From positions 1,426,001 to 1,490,000 of the forward strand of contig OZ239148.1 of assembly GCA_965194655.1 (NCBI GenBank): a stretch of 64,000 nucleotides of DNA, written 5' to 3'. Numbering within the stretch: the stretch's first letter is position 1; each line of letters begins with the position of its first letter. This document shows, piece after piece, positions 26,012 to 32,571 of the stretch. A model generated the notes under the pieces. The model worked only from the letters and a program-made list of their open reading frames with translations. It was not told the DNA's origin and searched no databases. Source of the stretch: Hahnella lacustris. Its GTDB lineage: Bacteria; Pseudomonadota; Gammaproteobacteria; Burkholderiales; Burkholderiaceae_A. The position numbers and the translations under genes are program-made.

Positions 26012-26941
26012 GTGAATCCCAATACCCCAGAGAACGTAACCATGGTGCCCATAGGAAGCATCGAGGTCCTCAATTCAAGAGATCGGAACATGAAGGTATT
26101 TGAAGAAATCGTCGAGAGCATTCGATTGATTGGTCTGAAAAAACCCATCACCGTGACCCAGCGCACAGATGCCAACGGTGAAATCACATTCGTGCTGGTG
26201 TGCGGTGAAGGACGCCTGAACGCATTTCGAATCCTGGGTGAGACCCATATTCCTGCGCTCGTCGTGGATGTGAGTGATGAAGACGCCTTCATCATGAGCC
26301 TGGCAGAAAACATTGCGAGGCGCGGCTACAGACCTCTTGAAATCTTGGCCGACATTGAGCTCTTGCGGGACCGGGGCTACTCGGCCGATCTGATCATTCA
26401 AAAGACGGGTTTGTCGCCTAAATATGTACGCGACATTGTCTTTTTGCTTGAACAAGGAGAGGAGCGCCTCATCGAGGGTGTCCAGCGCGGCACCATTCCG
26501 CTGACTACCGCGCTGGAGATTGCTCGCGCCAGTGCCAACGACCCGCAAAATGCCAATGGCGAAGGTGGTGAATCCAATTTAGGCAAGCTCCTTCATGAGG
26601 CCTATGAAAACGGACAGCTCAAAGGCAAACAAATCATCGAAGCCAAGCGATTGATTGAAAAACGGCAAGAGTTTGGGCCTGGCTCCCCCAACGCAGGGCA
26701 GATCAAGCCTCCAACTTCCAGTTACAGCTTGGTGCGCGCCTACCAAAAAGAAGTCGAGCGCCAGCGAAAAATGGTCCTGAAAGCTGAACACGCACACCAG
26801 CGTTTGCTGCTGGTCGTTCAAGGTCTGAAGAAACTTTTTGCAGATGAAAACTTTGTTACCTTGCTGCGCGCCGAGCAGCTGGACACCTTGCCCAAATACC
26901 TCGCTGAACGAATCGACTATTTTGAAGGAGCCACAGCATGA
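26012..26941 (+). CDS. ParB/Spo0J-like protein (first of two)
   Basis: A 309-aa ParB-superfamily protein starting at a GTG with AAGGAG eight bases upstream. The N-terminal ParB domain reads PIGSIEVLNSRDRN, then VCGEGRLNAFRILG (a GERR-like box) and MSLAENIARRGYRP (the ENxxR box). A helix-turn-helix follows (YSADLIIQKTGLSPKYVRDI), then a lysine/glutamate-rich helical end. ParB proteins are CTP-dependent clamps on centromere-like DNA, normally paired with ParA, which is absent here. The stop overlaps the next ParB-like gene by ATGA. A role in DNA bridging, recombination control or partition of an excised circle is inference. Confidence 0.88.
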   Translation: MNPNTPENVTMVPIGSIEVLNSRDRNMKVFEEIVESIRLIGLKKPITVTQRTDANGEITFVLVCGEGRLNAFRILGETHIPALVVDVSDEDAFIMSLAENIARRGYRPLEILADIELLRDRGYSADLIIQKTGLSPKYVRDIVFLLEQGEERLIEGVQRGTIPLTTALEIARASANDPQNANGEGGESNLGKLLHEAYENGQLKGKQIIEAKRLIEKRQEFGPGSPNAGQIKPPTSSYSLVRAYQKEVERQRKMVLKAEHAHQRLLLVVQGLKKLFADENFVTLLRAEQLDTLPKYLAERIDYFEGATA

Positions 26942-27978
26942 ATACGATCAACAACGGACAGCCCAAAATTGCCCAGATTTATCCACGGTCACTTGACCCG
27001 GATGAAAGTGAATCTCAACAAAGTGACGCGGAGCCATCAGATCAACTGCTGAGCACTTTGCTCGGATTTGATATGGAGACTTGTCAAGTCTCTTTGGATT
27101 GCTTGCTACCCAGCAAAAAGGTGGTCAATGGCACCATGAGCACGCGCAAGTACAAGCAAGTGGTTTCCTCTATCAGTGAGATCGGATTGATTGAGCCTTT
27201 GTCGGTCATTCCTGCCGACAGTGACAGATCAGAATACCTGTTGCTGGACGGACACCTAAGGGTTTTGGCGCTCAAAGAGTTGGGGATGGAAAGCGCGCCG
27301 TGTCTGATTGCAAAAGACGACGAGACTTTTTCTTACAACCACCGGATCAATCGCCTGTCCACGGTGCAAGAGCATTACATGCTTCGCCGTGCCATCGACC
27401 GGGGCGTCAGTCGAGAGCGCTTGGCCAGGGCCTTCAACGTGAATCTGAGCGCCATCAACCGGCGCGTCAATTTGCTAGAAGGCATTTGCACTGAAGCGAT
27501 TGATCTTTTGCAGGACAAACAATTCACGCCAGATGTGACGCGTATCCTGCGCAACATGAAAGGGGCCAGGCAGGTGGAAGCCGTTGAACTTATGGTATCG
27601 AGCAACACCATCACAGTGGCCCATGCCGAAGCCTTGCTCAAAGCCACCCCACCGGAATTGCGAACAGATGTTCGCCCACTTGAGCGTGACAGATCATCGT
27701 CCATCGAGCAGCTGGTCAAACTTGAAAAGGAAATGAGTCAAGTTCAGACGCAATACAAAGACGCCGAGCAGAACTACGGATCAGACCTGCTTAATTTGGT
27801 GGTGGCAAAGGGCTACTTGACCAAGCTGCTGGTCAACGACGCGGTGAAAAGCTACATCCTGCGCCACGAGCCCGAAATTCTTGAGCAATTTGAGCTCGTC
27901 GCCAACACAGTCAGCATGGAGGAAGCCTTGCATCAGCAAGAGATTGACCTCGAAAACGAGTCTGTGAATGACATGTGA
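26938..27978 (+). CDS. RepB-type ParB-like protein (second of two)
   Basis: A 346-aa ParB-superfamily protein, distinct in sequence from its neighbour. Key segments are the N-terminal LLDGHLRVLALKELG (box I equivalent), YNHRINRLSTVQEHYM (box II equivalent, lacking the exact ENxxR) and a helix-turn-helix RERLARAFNVNLSAINRRV, followed by a C-terminal region like plasmid RepB partition proteins. GGAG precedes the ATG, and the four-base overlap with the first ParB-like gene implies a stoichiometric pair. Two different ParB-like proteins without ParA suggest a heteromeric DNA-binding machine rather than classical plasmid partition. Confidence 0.86.
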   Translation: MNTINNGQPKIAQIYPRSLDPDESESQQSDAEPSDQLLSTLLGFDMETCQVSLDCLLPSKKVVNGTMSTRKYKQVVSSISEIGLIEPLSVIPADSDRSEYLLLDGHLRVLALKELGMESAPCLIAKDDETFSYNHRINRLSTVQEHYMLRRAIDRGVSRERLARAFNVNLSAINRRVNLLEGICTEAIDLLQDKQFTPDVTRILRNMKGARQVEAVELMVSSNTITVAHAEALLKATPPELRTDVRPLERDRSSSIEQLVKLEKEMSQVQTQYKDAEQNYGSDLLNLVVAKGYLTKLLVNDAVKSYILRHEPEILEQFELVANTVSMEEALHQQEIDLENESVNDM

Positions 27979-28149
27979 CGCCGGTTAGCTCACGAAAACA
28001 GCCAGATCAATTACCCCCAGAGAGTTGGCACCCAAATTTTGCCCAGTTTAAATTTAGACGTTGATGCTTCAAGTCTCAACGGAGTCGTCGAAGTTTCGGG
28101 GGCAAATATGTCAGGGTCAAAACTTGTGTGACTGCCCCAACACGCTTCC

Positions 28150-28166
28150 AGTTACATTATGTAACT
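28150..28166. repeat. 17-bp palindromic site, copy 2
   Basis: AGTTACATTATGTAACT differs from copy 1 at 23026 only at the central base pair, which makes one the complement of the other. It lies 170 bp after the end of the ParB operon. A third, degenerate copy is at 28340-28356 (AGTTCCGTCATGTAACT). Confidence 0.65.
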
Positions 28167-28276
28167 CGTTGGCAATTACACGAAATATTGCACATCCAAT
28201 TTAAAAATCATAAGTGATTGATTAGCATAGTGATTTTTAAATACATGCTTAAATTTAGTCCGCAGCCAGGGCAAAC

Positions 28277-28703
28277 CATCCCTCTTCACTACAAAAATGT
28301 CTTTTTGAACCAATGACCTGCCATCAGTTGTTTTTGCTCAGTTCCGTCATGTAACTCTCACAGCTAGACTGAACAAACCTCAGTTGGGATGACACCGCGC
28401 ATACCTTCCGCGTGCTGCATTTGGTTTTGACCCCAGTCACACGCAGAGGTCTTTTCTGTCGCACTGGTTGACTGCTCGCGCATGCAGTCACCACCACTGA
28501 CATCTAAGCTGCTGCAGGCACCCAAGCTTTCCCCCATTCGCCTTTGCAGCACCCACACTCCAAGCACACCATTTGGCGTCAAAGTCGGTCAAACGCACGC
28601 GTCATTTCTTGCGCCCTTTTTGACGGCTCTTTCACGCAGTCACCACCACTGAAATCACTGCCGCTGCGAGCCGCAAAGCAGCCCCCATGCGCCCTTGCAG
28701 CCA
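28277..28703 (+). repeat. right terminal repeats of the element (one full and one extra tandem copy)
   Basis: 28277-28550 resembles the left repeat at 22899-23240. A further degenerate copy of its second half (28418-28550) follows at 28570-28703; shared words include GCAGTCACCACCACTGA and the ending CGCC(T)TTGCAGC. Three related copies on the element, all in one orientation, argue for functional termini. The 892-bp gap 27979-28870 otherwise holds a palindrome, a promoter and a possible RNA, and no convincing gene. Confidence 0.65.
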
Positions 28704-28747
28704 TGTCAAAAATTTTCACTGCGCCTCTAAACAGCCCTATTTTCTTT

Positions 28748-28755
28748 GCTACAAT
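28748..28755 (+). promoter_or_regulatory. extended -10 promoter upstream of the rebuilt tRNA
   Basis: TGCTACAAT (28748-28756 region) is an extended -10 element (TGnTACAAT) without a good -35 box. It would start transcription near 28762 and read through the structured segment into the intact tRNA-Asn, replacing the native promoter left behind at 22809. Confidence 0.5.
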
Positions 28756-28761
28756 ATGGGT

Positions 28762-28855
28762 CTAGCAAGCTAGGGCTGACAGTTACATCAGTCCTTCATT
28801 TACTGCTCGGAGTAGCACCATACAGGTGACACCCCTGTGGCAAGTTTCTTGCTAG
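28762..28855 (+). ncRNA. possible structured RNA with tRNA-like multi-arm fold
   Basis: A perfect 8-bp closing helix (CTAGCAAG at 28762-28769 with CTTGCTAG at 28848-28855) encloses three possible hairpins: a 7-bp stem 28773-28779/28788-28794; a weaker stem around 28804-28807/28814-28817; and a 5-bp stem with a 7-nt loop at 28822-28826/28834-28838, the geometry of a T arm. It begins just after the extended -10 promoter and ends 15 nt before the tRNA. There is no CCA end and I recognise no known RNA class. It could be a leader processed from the tRNA transcript. Confidence 0.35.
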
Positions 28856-28870
28856 TCAAACCGAATATTT

Positions 28871-28946
28871 TCCTCGATAGCTCAGTCGGTAGAGCGCCGG
28901 ACTGTTAATCCGTAGGTCCCTGGTTCGAGCCCAGGTCGAGGAGCCA
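28871..28946 (+). tRNA. tRNA-Asn(GTT), intact
   Basis: A 76-nt tRNA including encoded CCA. Acceptor strands TCCTCGA and TCGAGGA pair perfectly. The anticodon stem CCGGA/TCCGT encloses CTGTTAA with anticodon GTT at 28904-28906, and the T arm carries GGTTCGAGCCC. Its first 38 nt duplicate the fragment at 22848. It is the insertion target of the element on its left, and a tyrosine integrase gene starts 125 bp to its right. Confidence 0.97.
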
Positions 28947-28956
28947 AAACCCCTTT

Positions 28957-28984
28957 AAAAACAACGACTTACCTCGTTGTTTTT
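28957..28984 (+). terminator. rho-independent terminator of tRNA-Asn
   Basis: An 11-bp perfect stem (AAAAACAACGA / TCGTTGTTTTT) with a 6-nt loop and a T-rich 3' strand starts ten bases after the tRNA end. It fits termination of the tRNA transcript; its symmetry would also work in reverse. Confidence 0.8.
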
Positions 28985-28996
28985 ATTTGATTTGTT

Positions 28997-29023
28997 AATT
29001 ACACGGTTATTACACGAATAATT
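28997..29023 (+). repeat. 27-bp repeat with paired ATTACACG motifs, copy 2
   Basis: Matches 22974-23000 at 26 of 27 positions and lies between the tRNA terminator and the tyrosine integrase gene. Both copies occur at a similar distance past tRNA-Asn sequence and are followed by a CTGCC word, so the flank itself appears duplicated. Confidence 0.6.
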
Positions 29024-29071
29024 AATCTGCCGCTGGTTGCTTTTTTCAAAAAGTCATTGTAAAGTGCTTAC

Positions 29072-30454
29072 ATGCGTGTACCAGCAAGCGAAACCGTCAT
29101 AGTCAAGCCTGAGCTGATTCGCTTGGTGCGTCGTTTGGACAGTAAAAAGTGGCAAGCGCATTACAAGCTGGAGAATCTAAAAACTTGGTTCCGTCGCAGC
29201 ACTGATACAGCCAATGTGAAGGAAGCAGCGCGCATTGCTGAACGCATGTGGATGAAGGCCACCTTTGACCATGAGGAAGGTCGCCCTGTCTTCAGCAAAA
29301 AGTTCAAGCCAGTGGCAGAAGTTGTCTTGCACCGATTGGAAGCCGAGATCACTGCGGGCACAGCCAAGCCCAGTGCCCGCGACTACGTGTCGGCTATCAA
29401 GTTGTACTTGATCCCCTTCTACGGCCAATACAACGTGGATGGCATCAAGCCCGCCGTGATCTCCGAGTTCCATGTTTGGCGGCGCAACAAGGTAGGCAGA
29501 GAGTTGTCAGGCAGCGCACAAAACAACCACAACGCCGCGTTGAACGTCATTTTTGATGAAGCCATTGAGCGTGGCTACATGACGGCCTATGAACGGCCCA
29601 TGACCAAGAACACTGGCATCGAGAGTGACCGCCGTGCTGAGTTCAGCCATGAAGAGTTGGAAAGCATGATGAAGTACGCCAACAGTTTCGTAGTTGATGG
29701 CCGCACAGCACGCACCCGAATGATTCGCGAGCTGCTGGCCATCTATGTCCCCTTCATGGCCGCTACGGGCATGCGCCCTGGCACTGAGGCTGAATTCTTA
29801 GAGTGGCGGCACATTGATGTGGAAGTTCGCGATGGGCAGCCCGTGCTGCATTTCCGCCTACAGCGCGGCAAACGGGGTGCGCGTAACTTTGTAGCCCACA
29901 ACAGCTGTTGGCTGCTGCTAGAGCGCCTGCGTCAGCTCAGTCCGGACTTGGCAGACATGACGCTGGAAGAGGTTTTGAAGAAACGCATCCCCAAGCTGCT
30001 GTTCCGGCTGAGCGATGGCTCTGTGCCAGACAACTGGAACAAACCCTTCCGACAGTGGCTTGAGGACTCAGAGCTGCTCAACTGCCCTGTCACGGGCAAG
30101 GAACGCAGCCTGTACAGCCTGCGCCACTACTACGCCACCCAGCGCTTGCTGGAAGGCATACCCATTCACGACTTGGCGGAACAAATGGGTACATCCGTGC
30201 TGATGATCACCAAGCACTACAGCCACTTGACGCCATTGATGAAGGCCAAACAATTTGCAGGAGTTGTGGACGAAAAATCCAGCACAGAAGCTGCGCAAAT
30301 CAAAGCCATCATGACCGCGCAGATGGCCAACAACAACATCATGAATTTGGTGCAAATGGGCACAGGTCTTGTCATGCCCTTGATTACACAGAGCCCCGAC
30401 TTGACGGATGACTTTGAGAATCGCCTCAAAGCTCAGCGTAAGCAGTCAACCTAA
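29072..30454 (+). CDS. tyrosine-type site-specific integrase
   Basis: A 460-aa phage-type integrase with an N-terminal arm/core-binding region and a C-terminal catalytic domain. Arg235 is in ATGMRPGTEAEFLEW. The second box reads SLYSLRHYYATQ, with Arg351 present but Tyr at the usual HxxR histidine. Tyr383 in MITKHYSHL is the nucleophile. It starts 125 bp from tRNA-Asn and reads away from it, so the tRNA is probably its attachment site. ATTACACG repeats just upstream may be its arm sites. It catalyses integration and excision of the island. Confidence 0.9.
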   Translation: MRVPASETVIVKPELIRLVRRLDSKKWQAHYKLENLKTWFRRSTDTANVKEAARIAERMWMKATFDHEEGRPVFSKKFKPVAEVVLHRLEAEITAGTAKPSARDYVSAIKLYLIPFYGQYNVDGIKPAVISEFHVWRRNKVGRELSGSAQNNHNAALNVIFDEAIERGYMTAYERPMTKNTGIESDRRAEFSHEELESMMKYANSFVVDGRTARTRMIRELLAIYVPFMAATGMRPGTEAEFLEWRHIDVEVRDGQPVLHFRLQRGKRGARNFVAHNSCWLLLERLRQLSPDLADMTLEEVLKKRIPKLLFRLSDGSVPDNWNKPFRQWLEDSELLNCPVTGKERSLYSLRHYYATQRLLEGIPIHDLAEQMGTSVLMITKHYSHLTPLMKAKQFAGVVDEKSSTEAAQIKAIMTAQMANNNIMNLVQMGTGLVMPLITQSPDLTDDFENRLKAQRKQST

Positions 30455-30514
30455 ATCCTTGAGCAAAAATATCAACCTTGACCTGCCCTCACGACTAAAA
30501 AACCAACGCCCATC

Positions 30515-30994
30515 ATGTCTGCCCTACTCACCCAGTACTTTGAACGCTATGCGGAATCGGCCATCACCAAAATGAAGGCCGCTTTGATTGCGGTGGATTA
30601 CTACGAGCGCATCAAAGTGCGTTTGGCAAAAAAAGAAGACCTGAGCAGCGAACTCGCCATCATTGCCAAGGTGGGGCCTGCTGGCACCATGGCCGTGGTC
30701 AAGGAGGCCATAGCGGACTACAAGAGCCAAGTTGCAGGCGCGTGGGAATTAAACCAGCGCCTGCAAGACATTGGCAAACAAAAAGTGAATTTGATTGTTA
30801 ATGAACGCGAGCATCTGCCCAGGGCAGACGTCTCTTACCAATTTAAAAGCAAGGCCGGAATTGTGAAGATTCACATCACCACGGCTGGCGAGACTTTTAA
30901 ATTGGAGATCAATGCAGGCAAGAACCCCATGGCCGCCCAGATGGCCTGCATTGAACTCGAGAAGCAACTGACATTTATCGGCCTGACGGGTTGA
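30515..30994 (+). CDS. hypothetical protein of the integrase island
   Basis: A 159-aa soluble protein, 60 bp downstream of the integrase and in the same direction. Its first 80 residues look helical and its second half beta-rich (ADVSYQFKSKAGIVKIHITT). No known domain, membrane segment or catalytic motif is visible. It ends six bases from the end of a leftward gene (31001). I do not recognise it. Confidence 0.65.
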   Translation: MSALLTQYFERYAESAITKMKAALIAVDYYERIKVRLAKKEDLSSELAIIAKVGPAGTMAVVKEAIADYKSQVAGAWELNQRLQDIGKQKVNLIVNEREHLPRADVSYQFKSKAGIVKIHITTAGETFKLEINAGKNPMAAQMACIELEKQLTFIGLTG

Positions 30995-31000
30995 CCACCA

Positions 31001-31471
31001 TTACGGCCGGTTCACGCTCGGCTTGTTTTTGTGCGGCGTGAAGTCATAGGCCTTGTCCAAAAATTCACACGCCTGGTCAATATCAATGCTGTCAATCTCA
31101 AGGATTTGAAGAGTTTGAACGTGCGTCAGATATTCCCCAAAGCACTTGGGCTTGTTGTCCGCGGCAATGTCGTCGTACTTGGGAAAGACGAATTGCCAGT
31201 GCAAGCTGTTCATGTCTTGGTTCAAGTCCAGGCACGATTTCAGCGTCATCGGCGAAAGTCGCATCGACAGAAACAAATCAAAGGTGACGCCGTCCTCACC
31301 CAGTGACTGAAACATGTCTTCAATCTGCACAGCCTCAATGATGTGGCGCGTTCTGGCGGCCATGTCGAGTTTGTACAAGGATTTTTGAATCGTTTCGTCG
31401 TGCGAAATCAACACGCCAAGTTCGTCCATCGACATGTCATACAAGCGTTTGAAAAGTTGCGCTTTGTCCAT
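31001..31471 (-). CDS. hypothetical protein, last gene of a four-gene island operon
   Basis: A 156-aa acidic protein. The ATG at 31471 is chosen because GAGAGG precedes it by eight bases; an in-frame start at 31486 would overlap the upstream gene. Composition is helix-favouring with no signal or membrane segment. It lies 11 bp after the 31483-31974 gene and is almost certainly co-transcribed from 33606. Function unknown. Confidence 0.65.
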   Translation of the reverse strand: MDKAQLFKRLYDMSMDELGVLISHDETIQKSLYKLDMAARTRHIIEAVQIEDMFQSLGEDGVTFDLFLSMRLSPMTLKSCLDLNQDMNSLHWQFVFPKYDDIAADNKPKCFGEYLTHVQTLQILEIDSIDIDQACEFLDKAYDFTPHKNKPSVNRP

Positions 31472-31482
31472 ATCGAACCCTC

Positions 31483-31974
31483 TCAAAAGCGCTCGCGCCG
31501 AATGACATGGAATTGGTACATGTCCACCAAGGCGCGATGGAAAGCGTGTTCCAAATCATCTGCACCCATGTCTGACAAAGCGCCATAGACGCTGATGTCA
31601 TTGCTGGGCGTGTAGCCCTGGAAATCGGTACTGTTTTCATACGCGTCATCCAAATCAGCCAAGGCCCGGTCCAGCACATTTTCTGCATGGTCTTTGGCAG
31701 ACTGAAATGCGTTGATGGCATCTTGAATGCTGGTCACATCGTTGCGCCAGGTCTCAATTGATTTTTCAGTCACATCAACCGAACACATCACATCGTCTTT
31801 GAGCAAGGACATCGTTGCCAAGTTGGTATCTGCGGGGATAGCCATCAGCAAGTCGGCGCGTAATGGTAAGTTCATCAAGGTTCTGGCGATATCGCAAACG
31901 GCCTCTTCGGCGGTGTCATCTTCATGCGCAGCCGCCTGATCGGATGGACGGCAAACAACAAGGTATTTGGTCAT
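31483..31974 (-). CDS. MTKY-type hypothetical protein, paralogue A
   Basis: A 163-aa acidic helical protein whose start MTKYLVVCRPSDQ parallels MTKYMVFKNQPNS of the next upstream gene. The two share an aligned pattern throughout: an early E-A..IA segment, IPADTNLATMSLLKDD against FPLEDANASMQSLREL, and VDVTEKSIETWRNDV against VEITDETAALWTREI. GAGG precedes the start. It is the third gene of the leftward four-gene operon. No catalytic motif is seen; a structural or binding role is possible. Confidence 0.68.
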   Translation of the reverse strand: MTKYLVVCRPSDQAAAHEDDTAEEAVCDIARTLMNLPLRADLLMAIPADTNLATMSLLKDDVMCSVDVTEKSIETWRNDVTSIQDAINAFQSAKDHAENVLDRALADLDDAYENSTDFQGYTPSNDISVYGALSDMGADDLEHAFHRALVDMYQFHVIRRERF

Positions 31975-31985
31975 GGTCGTTTACC

Positions 31986-32474
31986 TCAGGCGTGATGGTG
32001 ATCGAAAGATTCGACAGAGAATATTTCCTCCACCATGGTCGGCACTTCGTAGGACGACTCCACCTCAAAAAACTCAAATGTGCGATCCAGTGCCTTGATG
32101 CTCAGCTGAGTGAGCTCCACAAACTTATGGCTGTCTTGAATCGCGTTGTTGTATTCGATCATCGCCTGGTAGATGCCGCCTGATGCCTCACTCACTGCGT
32201 CATCCACGTTGTGGGCCTTTTGCACCATGGGCTGAATTTCCCGGGTCCAAAGCGCAGCGGTTTCGTCGGTGATTTCAACGGTGAATCGCGCCAGTTCTCT
32301 GAGCGACTGCATAGAAGCGTTGGCGTCCTCAAGCGGAAAAGCAATGTAGTAATTGGGCAGCATGCGGTCTTGCGAAACCACGTTGGCAATCTCGCTGGCC
32401 ATTTCCTCTCTGCTGCCCGGTGCGTTGACTTGACCACTGTTCGGTTGATTTTTAAAAACCATGTATTTCGTCAT
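31986..32474 (-). CDS. MTKY-type hypothetical protein, paralogue B
   Basis: A 162-aa acidic protein, paralogous to its downstream neighbour (see 31483-31974), with AGGAGA upstream of its ATG. The C-terminus ends in a His-rich tail (SFDHHHA). An intergenic gap of only 11 bp separates the two paralogues. Tandem duplication followed by divergence within the island is the simplest history. I do not recognise the family. Confidence 0.68.
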   Translation of the reverse strand: MTKYMVFKNQPNSGQVNAPGSREEMASEIANVVSQDRMLPNYYIAFPLEDANASMQSLRELARFTVEITDETAALWTREIQPMVQKAHNVDDAVSEASGGIYQAMIEYNNAIQDSHKFVELTQLSIKALDRTFEFFEVESSYEVPTMVEEIFSVESFDHHHA

Positions 32475-32571
32475 GTCCTGTTCTCCTATGGGTGTTGTGT
32501 GTTCCGTTTCAAAAGTGATCCGCCAAGGCGCAGCTCAATGAACTGAGCCCTGACCGGATCAGGGTTGAGGC

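Larger units (their letters stand above)
22886..28870 (+). mobile_element. serine-recombinase/ParB element inserted in the tRNA-Asn anticodon loop
   Basis: About 6 kb lies between the split 5' tRNA half and a complete tRNA-Asn. It holds one operon of four overlapping or closely spaced genes: HTH-RfaH fusion, serine recombinase, ParB-like and RepB-like. Long noncoding flanks contain related direct repeats (22899-23240 and 28277-28703) and three copies of a palindrome. The tRNA 5' half is duplicated at the right end with a new promoter, so the host tRNA stays functional. No transposase, conjugation or tyrosine integrase gene lies within it, so the serine recombinase is the presumed mobilising enzyme. 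Boundaries follow from the tRNA repeat; excision has not been shown. Confidence 0.75.

Noticed and set aside
28364..28582. A 72-codon minus-strand frame and a 73-codon plus-strand frame (28544-28765) in the right terminal repeats.
   Set aside because: They lie in degenerate tandem repeats, are not kept in the left repeat copy and have no ribosome sites.
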